From Entoloma clypeatum (taxonomy: Eukaryota; Basidiomycota; Agaricomycetes; Agaricales; Entolomataceae), in contig OY751490.1 of assembly GCA_963565915.1 (NCBI GenBank), positions 4,278,001 to 4,342,000 on the forward strand: 64,000 nt of DNA, written 5' to 3'. This document shows, piece after piece, positions 44,067 through 55,282 of the stretch; the first letter of the stretch is position 1, and every line of letters starts with the position of its first letter. A program made the position numbers and the translations under genes. The notes beneath the pieces were generated by a model, which was given only the letters and a program-made list of their open reading frames with translations, was not told the DNA's origin and searched no databases.

Positions 44067-44820
44067 CTACTCATCATCGCCTGAGTCATTGTTGTCATCA
44101 CCATCGTTCACCCTCCCACTTTCACTCTCACTGCTGCTGTCACCATCGTCATTGCTATCACCATCCCTCTCTGTCCTGTCCCTTCCCTCCTCGCTTCCAT
44201 CCACCTCAACATCATTCCTCTCCATGAAATCTGGGTGTGGACAGCGTGGTGACAACACTGTGTTGCATCTATTGTGGTCTATTGGAGAGAGACTGGGCCC
44301 AGGTGAGGAGGTGGCCACACTGTTTGTGGTTGTGGTAGATTTCCTCAACTGGTTTTCTGCCTTGTGCTTATGCCAATCATCTGATGCACCCAAACACCAA
44401 CGGAGCTAGGTGGAATCACATTAGTAAGATATTGTGGACTTGAGATGCCCTTACTTGGGTGGCTGCATAAGCGATTGCGCCTGGTATGACTGCTGTCATA
44501 TAATTTATTTCCGCCTGCCCTTTTTTTGCTTTGCTGCCACCCGGATGGTCTTTGAGTGCCATGGATGGGCCAGTAAAGATGTGTCAGAAGAGCTGAATTG
44601 ATTTAGAAATAACGGGATTGTTGTAATAAATGCAAAGACATACCACAACAAGAATCTCGCTCTGCAGAAGTCCTACCCCAGGGTTGTCCTTGTCAATGAG
44701 CACCTTGTTATACAGGCAGAGTGGAAAGTCAGTGCTATGGACTTTGACATGCCCGATCTGAAGCTTAGCATAAAGTCTAGAGAAGAAGGTCAAGTATGAA
44801 CAACAGAGAGAAAAAGTGCA
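44067..44820 (-). pseudogene. decayed host-type gene remnant, DUF6532-like
   Basis: Reading right to left: DFPLCLYNKVLIDKDNPGVG, LLQSEILVV, an apparent intron (GTATGT...TTCAG, about 44604-44656), then LF*HIFTGPSMALKDHPGG, SKAKKGQAEINYMTAVIPG, AIAYAATQV, a second apparent intron (GTAAGG...CCTAG), and an acidic, Ser/Asp-rich tail (SESESGRVNDGDDNNDSGDD). The TGA in LF*HIF most simply comes from CGA. The order resembles basidiomycete DUF6532-type hypothetical proteins as I remember them. The N-terminal part is missing, since Gypsy-E remains lie upstream. Function of that family is not known to me. Confidence 0.35.
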
Positions 44821-45107
44821 GACTCCTCGGGATCTGCATTGAAAGATGTAATGTATTCGATGGGACAGAGAAGCGGGGCAAGCATGGGGTGATTAAAACC
44901 TCAAAAGTCGGCATTCCTTGCCTTTGCTGGGATGGATGGGGCTGGTGATCCTATCTTCATGGCAACGTACTGCAGGCCATCAGTGAGCAAGCCGCTTGCA
45001 TTGTCTGCACATGCTCCAGATGTACCACTCTTCAACTACATAGAACTGATTATATGAGTTGAGAATATGAGAAAAGACAAAAATACATACTGAACCAACC
45101 ACCTTCT

Positions 45108-46894
45108 TCAGATGCTTATAGTTTTTCTCAATCTTCTTGAGGTCTTGGCCAAATTTTGGGGATATTTCGTGCGAAGTCTATGGTAAAGGGCGATCTCAAG
45201 GCAGAGGGGACTTCCCGCTTGCTGAAATCCTCTACGGCCTTGATCTCTGATGGTCTTTGTTGGATTTCGAAGCCCATCCATGGGTGACATCCAGTGTCAA
45301 TGTAGAAGGGGGTTTGGTGTGTGGACGCATGGATGTGGTTATTGTATGAGAACTCCACCATCAGAAGCCATTCATCCCAGTTATCCTGCCACTTGTTGAT
45401 GAACAGCCAGAGGTATTGTTCCAATCCCTGGTTCACGTGTTCTGTCTGTCCATCCGACTGTGGATGATAGGCCATTGAGGCAGCAACCTTGATACCTACC
45501 AGCCTGTACAATTCCCACATGAACTTGGCAACAAACTGTGGTCCACGATCAGAGACAATGGCCTCCAGGAGTCTGTGAAGTTTCCAGACATGTTAAATGT
45601 AGGACTTTGCAGATCCGAGGGTGGAGTGCATCAGAATGAAGTGTCCACCTTTTCTGACTGAATCTACCACTACCATGATAGTGTCGTACCCATGGGCTCC
45701 TGGTAGTTCAGTGATAGAATCAACACTAGTTACCTGCCATCGCTCCGACAGAACTGGGAGCGGATGGAGTTCACCAGAGGGTGCAGAGTGTCAGACCTTG
45801 GTGCAGAGACATGGGTTGCAAGTTTTGCAATACTGACCAATTAAGCGTGCCATATGGGGCCACCAATAAGTGCGCAATACCAACTCTAGAGTCTTCCAAT
45901 GTCCTGGGTGTCCAACAACTCATGGTGTTGTGTGATGATTGACTGTCGGAGCTGCGGGCTATTGGGCACATAAATGTGATCTCAAAAGTACAGTAAACCC
46001 TCCGACTGTCACCATTCTGCTCCATGGATGGAGGTAGCTCTGACCATCGGAAGGGATTTGATTACCTCTGCTATGCTATCCTCAAGAAGGCCATTGCGGA
46101 TGCCCTGTCAGACCTGTCAGAGGACATCACACTGCTCACCTTGAGTGGCTACACCCCGAGTGGCTCATATGGCAAACAGCTCCAGTCGGAGCAGCACTAT
46201 GTCCTTGTTGTCCCGTGAGCCATCTCTGTGATCTGCCCGACAACAGTGCATCAGACTTCCCCATCGACTTGCCTGGGCAATGGTGCATCTTGAAGTTGAA
46301 ACACGCTAGGTATAGAGACCACCGTGCTTGTCTCCAATTGAGCTTCTGGGTGGTCATGAAGTATTTGAGGTTTTTGTGATCAGTCCAAATTTCCACCATC
46401 TTCTCCACTCCTTCCAGGAAGTGTCTCCATTCCTCCAGTGCACGGATTACGGCCAGCATTTCCTTGTCGTGAATTTTGTAGTTGCGTTCCACTGGGCTAA
46501 GGATTTTGGAATAAAATGTGACAGGATGCCACTTACCATCCTCTGACAGTTGGGATAGTACCGCTCCGGTTGCAAAGTCGGAGCTGTCTGCTTCGACTCA
46601 CCACTCCTTGCTGTGGTTAGGGAGGACCAGTATTGGAGCAGAGGTGATCCTCCGCTTCAGACCTCCGAAGGCCCCTGCTTCCTTGTCATCCCAGGACCAT
46701 GCACAGCCCTTGGTTGTGAGTCGGAACAGAGGATGTGTGATGTTGGAGAACCCTTGGATGAAGCAACAGTAGAAGTTAGTGAATCCAAGGAAGGACTGTA
46801 CCTCCCATATGTTAGTCGGAGTCGGCCACTCTGACACTCTGGTGACTTTGATGGGGTCCATTTCAACATGTCCTTTCTCAATGATAAGGCCAAG
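45108..46894 (-). pseudogene. pol: Gypsy-E RT end, RNase H and integrase
   Basis: IIEKGHVEMDP, VQSFLGFTNFYCCFIQGFSN, RNase H with NYKIHDKEMLAVIRALEEWR and WTDHKNLKYF; then integrase pieces: [52 protein letters not shown] and YHPQSDGQTEHVNQGLEQYL. Several frameshifts and stops between 45520 and 46140. The end near 45108 (ARNIPKIWPRPQED) stops before any chromodomain. Confidence 0.8.
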
Positions 46895-47885
46895 TAGGCA
46901 ATGGCACAGGTACTCCCGTGGGTACGACAACGCCGACCCATACCCGTACCCGCACGGGTAGCAACCCGTCAACCCGCGGGTAGATGCAGCATGGGTACTG
47001 ACGGGTACTGACAGGTTCGGGTTCCCGCGCGGGTGTTCGCAGTAGAAAAAACATGTATTTAAACTACCAAAAAAAAAACTATGAGACACGTGGGGGATGC
47101 ACATGTCATACTACACCCTGCTGGGAACTTGTTGTCCCCAGCCCCATCCTCCCAGCCCCACTCTTCTCCTCCAGGTGCAAGTGGGGCGTGATGCGTGGCC
47201 ATTCAGGGCGGTGGGCGCGTGTGGGGGCCACTGGGCACGAGAGGTGCCCGTTGGGGCGAATGGCAGCCGTTGGGCATGCGGTTGGGCATGTGTGGCGGCT
47301 GGTGGGCGCGAGAGGTGTCGTTGGGGCGAGTGATGGCCGTTGGGCATGTGTGGCGGCCGTTGGGGCGAGTGGCAGCCGTTGGGCATGTGGGGGGTGGTTG
47401 GGCGCTAGAGGTGTTTGTTGGGGTGCTGGACGGCCATTAGGCGGCGTTGGCGGGTGAGACGCAGCTGTTCAGGGCGGTGGGCGTGAGTGGCAGCCATTGG
47501 GTGCATGTGGGGGGGCGTTAGGCGCATGTGGGGACCATTGGGCATGAGAGGTGCCCGTTGGGTGGCGAGAGACAGCCATTGGGCAGCGAGAGACGGCCGT
47601 TGGCACAAGAGATGGCCGTTGGGCAGCGAGAGATGGCCGTTGGCACAAGAGACAGCCCTTGGGTGGCGGTGGGGGCGAGACGTGACCGTTGAGAGCAGCA
47701 GACGGCCGTTGGGTGTTTGGGCAAGAGCCAGCCTTGGGCACCAGGTGTGGGCATTGGCGAAGAGTCCCGAGGCAGTGCCACATCAGAGCGTGACATGTGA
47801 CGGGTACTGCCAGGGGTCGCGGGTTGCGAAAACACGACCCGTACCCGTGACCTGCACGGGTTACCCATACCTGCGCTATTGCCTA
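46895..47885. mobile_element. hAT-type non-autonomous element with internal minisatellite, TSD AGGCCAAG
   Basis: 991 bp. Ends TAGGCAATGGCACAGGTA and, reversed, TAGGCAATAGCGCAGGTA. The perfect 8-bp TSD AGGCCAAG lies at 46887-46894 and 47886-47893. Subterminal CCCGTACCCGCACGGG-type palindromes lie on both sides. The middle is a CpG-rich tandem array (47200-47720). Removing it restores the Gypsy-E RT frame. No transposase. Confidence 0.9.
47200..47720. repeat. GTTGGGC minisatellite inside the hAT element
   Basis: Degenerate tandem units of roughly 20-30 bp around GGCCGTTGGGC(A/G)(T/C)G, G-rich on the plus strand. Related arrays lie at 62520-63000 (opposite orientation) and 63230-63640. Open frames here are by-products of the repeat. 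Confidence 0.8.
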
Positions 47886-47893
47886 AGGCCAAG

Positions 47894-49230
47894 GTATTTG
47901 ATCTGTGTCTGTTCAAATTCACTTCTCTGGTTTGAGATACAATCCATGTTGTCGGAGGCACCCTAATACTATGCATGTGATCCTCCAATGCTCTGACAGC
48001 TCCGAGGTAAAGATGAGAATATTGTCGAGGTAAACACATATGCCACCTTCATTAATAAGATCTTGTAGGATGTCGTTCATCATAGTCTGAAAGGTTGAAG
48101 GGCTATTGGTGAGTCTGAAGAACATTACAAGAGGTTCGAAGAGTCCCTGGTTCATCCAGAAAGCCGCCTTCCATTCGTCTCTGGACTTGATTCGGACATT
48201 ATGAGGCCATCGGAGATTTGAAGGTCGGATCCAACCAGTGGCCAGATTTTCTTCCAAGAATGCATTGTTTGGAGCGAGCGGAGACACCTTGCAACCTGTT
48301 GGAGTTGCGTTGGGAATCAGCTCATTGGCATGGTCCCATACACATCCCCCTGGCAGTGGAAGAAGGTCTTGGAAAATACATCTTCAAAATCATGTAAGTG
48401 ATTAGGTACAGAATCACAAAAAAACTTGGGTTTTTGATTTTGGAGGAATGCCTCCAATAGGCATTGCGAGGTAGTTGATGATGCTCAGTGAGCTCCAACA
48501 AAGAGGCAATCTCCCTCTTTGAACTTGTCTTCTTCCTCTTCCTCCGCTTCGTCTTCCGACAGCTCATCTGACAATTGTTCTTTGTCCTCACTTACGTCTT
48601 CCGCCCAAGGGCCTCACGGAGCCTCCTCCGCTAATCCCACATCTGGTGTTGGACCTAGCGCCTGCTCAAATTTGCGGATCTTCTGCTCCAGAGTGGCCTC
48701 CTGTTGGCGAGTCCGACAGCAAACCAGACATCTACTCATTTTCACCTCCCCGGAGGTCCAATGTACCTCGGGATTGTGCTCCTTGAGCCATGTGAATCCA
48801 AGTACAATATCCTGCTTTCCCAGTCCAGTTACTGCGAGCTGGGTCCGCTCCGTATGATCCTGGTATCAGAGTATAACATCCAAGACCTCCAATATTGCTC
48901 CAGCGTCGTTTGGAGTACCATCAATGTTGTAAATAGAGATTGCATGTTGTAGCCTTTGGATACTGAGTCGACGTTTCTCTACCAGAGAGTGGTCAATGAA
49001 GGAGCTGGATGCTACACTATCGAGGAGAGCCTTCTGGGAAAGGGTATCCTTAGTATCTGTTGTCTCCAGAAAACATCTAGTTTGATAGCATTGTTGGAGC
49101 CATCGGAGGCCAGGATGTATTTTTTCAGAAGTCTTCATTCCCATTTTCAGAGTCGGGGTCGGATGACTTTCAGAGTTGGGGTAGTTGGGGTAGGTGTGAC
49201 CGAGGGTTCATTCTGCGCCGAGTCATAGGG
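47894..49230 (-). pseudogene. pol: Gypsy-E protease and RT
   Basis: Protease site reads ALLDSVASSSFIDHSLVEK: the expected DSG is DSV, so the active site is lost. RT: NNAFLEENLATGWIRPSN is followed directly by LRWPHNVRIKSRDEWKAAF, a deletion of about 60 residues that removes the first RT motifs; the catalytic box is YLDN instead of YLDD. Large acidic Ser/Glu stretches lie between 48480 and 48620. Confidence 0.8.
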
Positions 49231-49439
49231 AGAAGAAGTAAAATCTGATTCATCTATAGACAAGGAAGCATAACAATTGCTAATGGACAACAAGGGCAAA
49301 CCATTTACTCATTGTTGGGGGGGAAAATCCTCTTGTTTGTCTTCCACTTGCTCCGACGCTCTGGCAACATTGGAGGTAGATGCCACTGCATCTGTAGCAG
49401 CCAATTGGTCCATCACATACTCATCCTGTTTGTCTGACA

Positions 49440-49876
49440 TCATGAATCGGATGTCAAATCAGAGCGGACACTCGCAACTGAAATGACCCGTCTTACCACA
49501 TCTGAAGCATACATTGGCATTCTTACCCCTAACATGAGAGGCATTGATGTCCATCGCATTGGGGTCGTGGATGGTCAGAGTTGGAGCAATGACTGTTGGA
49601 GGTGCACATGGAATATAGGGGATGAAAGGTCAGGGAAAGACAGATCCTGCTTCTGCCTTTGGTGCGGTCGGAGCAGTGCGGAAAGGTTTAGGGTGTGTCA
49701 GAACTGTGGACTTTAAAGCTTTATTGGCAATCCAATTATCATTGTTGACTCATGCAGCTGCATACCAGGCATCCAGGTTGTCATCCACAGGTTGTCCAGA
49801 AGTTAGTGTAGCAATTTCAGGTTGAATGTCGGATCAGAGGCTGTGTCAGAACTTGAGTACTATGTTTGTTCCTTTG
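49440..49876 (-). pseudogene. gag: Gypsy-E gag, C-terminal part with zinc knuckle
   Basis: DIQPEIATLTSGQPVDDNLD, AWYAAAWVNNDNWIANKAL, and a complete knuckle CFRCGKTGHFSCEC near 49490. Three in-frame TGA (F*HSL, L*SD, PL*FDI) all fit CGA. The left part of the gag cut by Copia-B. Confidence 0.8.
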
Positions 49877-49881
49877 GTACC

Positions 49882-50191
49882 TGTTGAAACTTTTCCCATC
49901 ACGTAGATTAGATTAGATTAGATTACATCACGTGACCTTTACATATCTTCATTACATACTTGTTTGGTTGGTACAAACAGTAGTACAGTATATAAGACCA
50001 GGAAACTGTCAATACCAACAAGTTGTCTCTTGACTCTTAACCGCCTCCATCGCTCTTACCAGCCTCAACCGCTCTCACCAGCCTCACACTCTCCAATCTA
50101 TGTAAGTGGTCAGAACGGTATCGTAGAGTACTTCCACTGTAGCCGGTTGCTTCAGTACACCTGCGGCTAGCGCCCAGGTGGAACTTCAACA
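49882..50191 (+). repeat. Copia-B 5' LTR
   Basis: 310 bp, TGTTGAAACTT...ACTTCAACA, with four tandem AGATT units (TAGATTAGATTAGATTAGAT) and a TATATAAG box. Confidence 0.97.
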
Positions 50192-50206
50192 GGTTATGGG
50201 CCCCAG
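50192..50206 (+). other. Copia-B primer-binding site, initiator tRNA-Met anticodon-arm type
   Basis: GGTTATGGGCCCCAG begins at the LTR end. It is complementary, with a G-U pair or one mismatch, to the anticodon arm of initiator tRNA-Met (GGGCTCATAACC). Drosophila copia uses a cleaved initiator tRNA half in this way. Confidence 0.7.
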
Positions 50207-50554
50207 ATAGCAGAGGGACTTGGGAAACGCTGGCAACAGCAAGTACCTGCCCACTCTACCCTGGCTGGCGAAGAACCGATCGAAAGATCTAGGTTCTGAG
50301 TCTTACTTCTTCACATATGAACCTGGGAACGTCATTACGACAAGTACCTGTCATGAAGCGTCCCCAAGGGGATTGACCTAGTACACTCCATGTGGAAACG
50401 TTGATCGCACCTTGTACGTTTCTGACATATAAAAGGGCTTTCCCGTGACCGCTATTCCTAAAGGGAATATGTCATAAGGAATCATTTAATTGTTTTCTTG
50501 AATCATATTCATAACACATCACTGATTGGGAACCCTTTTTTAGATTCATCTACA

Positions 50555-53500
50555 ATGTCTACCTCTCGTTCTGCCCTCAACACAATCACTGCCTTTGACG
50601 GCATCGACTACTGGAGCTGGGCCGAGAAAATGAAGTCTTACCTCCTCCATCAAGGAGTCTGGCGCCTTGTTTCTGGCGACATCCCCCGCCCTGTCATCGC
50701 CGACTTCACCACCACAGTCTCCACCCCTGGGGCCACTGCTGCTGCTCCCCCTGTGCTGGCTACCACGGTCGACCAGCCCGGCTTCCGCAAGGAAGAAAAA
50801 GCCTGGATCAGGGACGACGACGTAGCTCTTGGGGCGATATGCCTGAAGGTCTCTGAAGCGATCAGACGCCACATCAAGGACGCCACTTCCTCAAAAGACG
50901 CCTGGAAGTCATTAAAGGACGCCTACTCCAAGGTATCCCCGGCTGTCATCTTCGGTGACTTCAAGGCCGCCGCCACCTACAAGCTCTCTGGGCGCGACCC
51001 CGTCCCCGAAATTGAACGCCTGGGGTCTCTTTTCGCTCGGCTCGCTGATTCAAACTTTGACGTCCCTGATCTGATGCAGGCAATGATCCTGGCCAATGCA
51101 ATTCCCGACGCCTGGTCGTCACTCTCCACCGCCCTTTTCCAGGTCTATGACGCCGACGATTTCACCTACAAGGCCGTCGCCGAAAGCATCATCTCTGAAT
51201 ATCGGCGCAAATATGCAATTGGGTCTACTCGGGCGTCCAACGAGCAGGCCCGGAAAATCTCCGGGACAAAGCGTAAGGGGCAGGACCCCAAATGGGAAAG
51301 GCAGCAAAAGCCGAGTACCTCGCAGAACGATGCTGACGAGCAGCCCAACTCGGCCGACCCAAGTACCGCTTCTGAGAAGAAGAAGGGAAAGGGACGTTGG
51401 CGCAATCAGAAGAAAAGCGCTAACAATGCGGACAACACGTCCAATCATGTGGAAGAAACAGTTGAGTTCGTTGCTCCTGCCATTCACTTCCCCCCTCTTC
51501 CGGCACCGTCCTTCACAACCGTCACTGGTCGCGGGAAAACGACAAGTACCGCACAGCCCGATTCCGCAAAGATGCAGTCGCTCCTGCAACGAATGAACCC
51601 CCCTCCGTCACAGTACACCGGGCTTCCTTCTGGAAAACCATCCGTGTGGAAAAAGAACGACCATGTCCGCAAACTCGCGCGCGGCATTGGTGCTCGCCCC
51701 TCAGGGTCGAATCTTCATATCCTAGATACCATCATTCCTGACATCGACGAAAGGCCGGCTAAACAGCGTCGCGTAGCCCCGTCGATAGAAGAATCGCTGG
51801 AAATGATGGACATAGACCATCAAAGCGAGCGAATGGGGCCGGAACAATTCGAGGATGGGCTGATCGAACTTGACGGTTCGTCACATCCTTCTCTCAAACT
51901 TGACCAAATGGGAAACGCTAATAATCACGCACAGACGTTTGAATACACATTAGCTAGTACCGATGCAGATAGTATAGATCTCTTTAGTGATGATCTGTAC
52001 AAAAAATATATCAAACATTCCGCGTCCTGCACACACTGCAAAGAGAGAGAACGCGCTCAGTGGATCTTAGATTCCGGCGCATCATTACACTTTACCCATG
52101 AGTTCAAAGACTTCGCGTATTACAGGCCTCTCAAGGCTAAGCGATTTGTCCAAACAGCTGCAAAGGGAAAGAAACTGGAAATTCTCGGAGTTGGGGCCGT
52201 TCCAGTACGGCATACCCTAAATGGGGAAACTAAAACCCATCTCCTACGACCGGTATTTTATATTCCGGATATGGACACACGTCTACTGTCCCTAGGCGTC
52301 TTCCTTAACCATGGTTACAAAGTTGATGGAATGCGTGGAGAAATTAATATCTCTAAAGGGCTGAACAAAATACAGTTTTCGCCCCATTTCATCGGACAAA
52401 CCATTTATTGGTTAGACACTGAAATACGCTATGACCAAATCCACGCGATCTCTAGCGAAATCACTGTTGAAACCTGGCATAAACGCCTTGGCCACCCAAA
52501 TGACCAGGCGCTCAATAAAATTCCCACCAGTACCAAAGGAGTACCCAAAACGTTAGTACGTGAGAAATCACAGGAAAGCTGCACGGGGTGTCTAAAAGGG
52601 AAAATGCCGAATCAATCTTACCCTAACTCGGTGACAAGGGCTGTCAAACCCTTTGATTTGATCCATTCGGACTTGAAACAGATATCCACGGCATCGTACC
52701 ACAAGTACAAATATTTCCTTACCTTTTTGGATGATTTTTCCTCCCATGTCTGGGTCGTCTTGCTTAGGAAAAAGTCAGGCGTCATCACGGCACTGAAACG
52801 ATTCCTTGCGATGATCCAGAATCAATTCGCCGCCACCCCTAAAAAATGGCGGGTTGATGGAGGTGGAGAATTCAATGAATACAAGGATGTACTTGCCGAT
52901 CATGGAATTCTGATCGACGTCACACTCCCATATCAGCATCAGCAGAATGGTAGAGCAGAACGAATAAATCGAACTCTGTGGGAAAAATCTCAGGCATTGC
53001 GTTTCGACGCATGTCTACCGCCGATGTGGTGGGAATTCTGTTTGGAACATGCAGCATTTCTATACAACAGAACCCCCATGCGGCGTCTTGAATGGAAAAC
53101 CCCTTATTTCAGGGTGACCAATGAGATCCCCGACTTGTCCAGCGTCAGAGTCTTCGGATGCCAAGCATACGTATATATCCCAAAAGAAAAACGAAGAAAC
53201 TCCCTGGAGTCAAGATCTCGATTGATGATTTATCTCGGATCAAAACCAGGGGTCAAAGGATACCGCTTCATGGATCCTGAGACTAACACGATTTTCATGG
53301 GTGGGAAAGCTATCTTTGATGAAAGCAAGTACCCTAGATGCCACATCGACCCTTTGCCAGAAAACCATCCAGAAATGGAAAACCCAGAGCCGGCTGATGA
53401 GTTTGAGGATCTCATCCCTGGCAGCAACGACGACGATAGTCACAATGAAACACCTCAGGACTCAGTTCCCATTGAACAAGATCAACCTGAATCAGACAAC

Positions 53501-55282
53501 GAACTACCTGCCAGTGAGCCTGATGACGAACCACGAGTACCCACTCCGGAACCCGAGCAAGTACCAGATCGACCGATCAGGGAACGACGAGTTCGGAAGA
53601 TGCCAGGAAGCATCTATGGGGAAGACACTCCAGCGTCTGATCTTGAAAAATTAGATCGAAGACGGAGATTGGGCGGTCAAACGGCATGGATGAATGACCT
53701 CCTGATGGAGGCGATATCAGTCCAAGTTGGCATTGTCGACATGTCCCATAAAGACATATACCCTCTTCCAAATAAAGAAGACTGGTATGCGGCTGAACGT
53801 AAAGAGCTAGACATGCTCAAACGCCGCGGGGTGATCACGGAGCTAGTACCCCTGCCTGCAGGGAGGAAAGCTCTAAGGAACAAATGGGTTTATAACGAAA
53901 AATCCGACGGGCGTCTGAAAGCGCGCCTTGTCGCAAAAGGCTTTTCGCAGGTGGAAGGGATCGACTTTGATCAGATCTTCTCACCAGTCGTAAGATATGA
54001 AACCGTCCGACTAATACTGGCATTGACAGCCCTTGAAGGGTGGTTCATGACACTGTTGGACGTCTCATCAGCCTTCCTCTACGGAACACTCCAAGAAGTC
54101 ATTTACATGCGACAGCCTGAGGGCTACATAGTAAAAGGGAAAGAGAACCTCGTGTACCAACTATTCAAAGCTCTATATGGACTTAAGCAGGCCGCATTAG
54201 CCTGGTGGAGGGAACTTGATTCCTCCATGAAAAAGCTCGGCTTTGTCCGGCTTCACTCTGATGCGGGAGTGTTCATTCACAAAAGTACCAAAGGGGAAAT
54301 TGTAATCGCCGTCATATATGTCGACGACTCTGCTTTTCTCGGCACAAACCGGGAATATACGCTAGAAAAGAAGAAGGCCTTCATGACAACATGGGAATGC
54401 AGGGACCTAGGGCACCTTGTGCCTGATGGGGAACCGAAAGAATTTCTCTCTATCCAAATAAGGCAACGCGGGAAACGTATCTTCATCGATCAAGTACCTT
54501 ACCTTGAGAAAATACTCGAACGAATGGGGATGAGCGAATCTAACGCCACCCATACCCCACTTCCTACGGGCTACAAACCCATGATGTCCGAAGATGAACC
54601 CAATGCAGAACTTCGATCAAAGTACCAATCCGTCATCGGATCACTTCTATATCTGATGATTGGAACAAGGCCAGACATCTGTTTTGCCGTGATTAAAATG
54701 TCGCAGTTTTCCGCAAATCCCACCAAACGCCATTTAGAAGTGGCTAGGGATATTTGCAGGTATCTAAAGGCGACAAAAAATTACGCAATCATGTATGATG
54801 GCGACTCAGGGAAAGGAATCTATGCATTCACAGACTCCGATTGGGCGTCAGATGAAAACACGAGGAGGTCTACCACTGGCTTCTTCATATCACTGGCGTC
54901 TGGAGCAGTAACATGGGTATCATCGGCGCAAAAGACCATCGCCCTCTCTTCCACAGAAGCAGAGTATATGGCGTTATCAGATTGCAGTCGCGCAGCAACA
55001 TGGCTGAGAAGCATGCTTGCCGAACTTGGAATGCAGATCGGATCAGTACCGATCTACGGAGACAACAATGGTTCCGTCTTTATCGCATCCAACCCTGTAA
55101 CCGAGAAACGATCCAAGCACATTGACGTGCGATTCCACTTCGTCAGAGAAAAAGTCTCCGAAGGAATAATTACGGTCGAATTCATTGAAGGAGTGAACAA
55201 CCCTGCAGATCTTTTAACTAAGAATCTGGGAAAAATCCTCTTTTCCAAGTTTATCCCGTACTTCGGATTGATAAAAAACTAG
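50555..55282 (+). CDS. gag-pol: Copia-B Gag-Pol polyprotein, 1575 residues, intact
   Basis: ATG at 50555 (MSTSRSALNTITAFDGIDYW). Gag region residues 1-300 (WSWAEKMKSYLLHQGVW, AWKSLKDAYSK) with no CX2CX4HX4C knuckle, only a basic KKKGKGRWRNQKK patch. Protease ILDSGASLHFTH; integrase zinc site HKRLGHP...CTGCLKG; core HSDLK, VDGGGEFNEY and GRAERINRT; a Pro/Glu/Asp-rich linker; RT with KWVYNEKSDGRLKARLVAKG, LDVSSAFLYGTL and YVDD; RNase H with FTDSDWASDE, SSTEAEYMALS, GDNNGSVFIA and KHIDVRFHF. All catalytic acids seen. Expressed from the LTR as one frame; how Gag is made in excess is not visible. AGTACC occurs along it in all frames. Confidence 0.97.
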   Translation: MSTSRSALNTITAFDGIDYWSWAEKMKSYLLHQGVWRLVSGDIPRPVIADFTTTVSTPGATAAAPPVLATTVDQPGFRKEEKAWIRDDDVALGAICLKVSEAIRRHIKDATSSKDAWKSLKDAYSKVSPAVIFGDFKAAATYKLSGRDPVPEIERLGSLFARLADSNFDVPDLMQAMILANAIPDAWSSLSTALFQVYDADDFTYKAVAESIISEYRRKYAIGSTRASNEQARKISGTKRKGQDPKWERQQKPSTSQNDADEQPNSADPSTASEKKKGKGRWRNQKKSANNADNTSNHVEETVEFVAPAIHFPPLPAPSFTTVTGRGKTTSTAQPDSAKMQSLLQRMNPPPSQYTGLPSGKPSVWKKNDHVRKLARGIGARPSGSNLHILDTIIPDIDERPAKQRRVAPSIEESLEMMDIDHQSERMGPEQFEDGLIELDGSSHPSLKLDQMGNANNHAQTFEYTLASTDADSIDLFSDDLYKKYIKHSASCTHCKERERAQWILDSGASLHFTHEFKDFAYYRPLKAKRFVQTAAKGKKLEILGVGAVPVRHTLNGETKTHLLRPVFYIPDMDTRLLSLGVFLNHGYKVDGMRGEINISKGLNKIQFSPHFIGQTIYWLDTEIRYDQIHAISSEITVETWHKRLGHPNDQALNKIPTSTKGVPKTLVREKSQESCTGCLKGKMPNQSYPNSVTRAVKPFDLIHSDLKQISTASYHKYKYFLTFLDDFSSHVWVVLLRKKSGVITALKRFLAMIQNQFAATPKKWRVDGGGEFNEYKDVLADHGILIDVTLPYQHQQNGRAERINRTLWEKSQALRFDACLPPMWWEFCLEHAAFLYNRTPMRRLEWKTPYFRVTNEIPDLSSVRVFGCQAYVYIPKEKRRNSLESRSRLMIYLGSKPGVKGYRFMDPETNTIFMGGKAIFDESKYPRCHIDPLPENHPEMENPEPADEFEDLIPGSNDDDSHNETPQDSVPIEQDQPESDNELPASEPDDEPRVPTPEPEQVPDRPIRERRVRKMPGSIYGEDTPASDLEKLDRRRRLGGQTAWMNDLLMEAISVQVGIVDMSHKDIYPLPNKEDWYAAERKELDMLKRRGVITELVPLPAGRKALRNKWVYNEKSDGRLKARLVAKGFSQVEGIDFDQIFSPVVRYETVRLILALTALEGWFMTLLDVSSAFLYGTLQEVIYMRQPEGYIVKGKENLVYQLFKALYGLKQAALAWWRELDSSMKKLGFVRLHSDAGVFIHKSTKGEIVIAVIYVDDSAFLGTNREYTLEKKKAFMTTWECRDLGHLVPDGEPKEFLSIQIRQRGKRIFIDQVPYLEKILERMGMSESNATHTPLPTGYKPMMSEDEPNAELRSKYQSVIGSLLYLMIGTRPDICFAVIKMSQFSANPTKRHLEVARDICRYLKATKNYAIMYDGDSGKGIYAFTDSDWASDENTRRSTTGFFISLASGAVTWVSSAQKTIALSSTEAEYMALSDCSRAATWLRSMLAELGMQIGSVPIYGDNNGSVFIASNPVTEKRSKHIDVRFHFVREKVSEGIITVEFIEGVNNPADLLTKNLGKILFSKFIPYFGLIKN

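Noticed and set aside
44067..44409. independent 108-codon acidic protein
   Set aside because: Better explained as the last exon of the minus-strand DUF6532-like remnant, with introns upstream.
47053..47966. several long open frames (up to 170 codons) on both strands
   Set aside because: They read through the GTTGGGC minisatellite; repeats without stop codons give frames by chance.
51096..51596. overlapping frames on both strands within Copia-B gag
   Set aside because: Shadow frames of the intact polyprotein.
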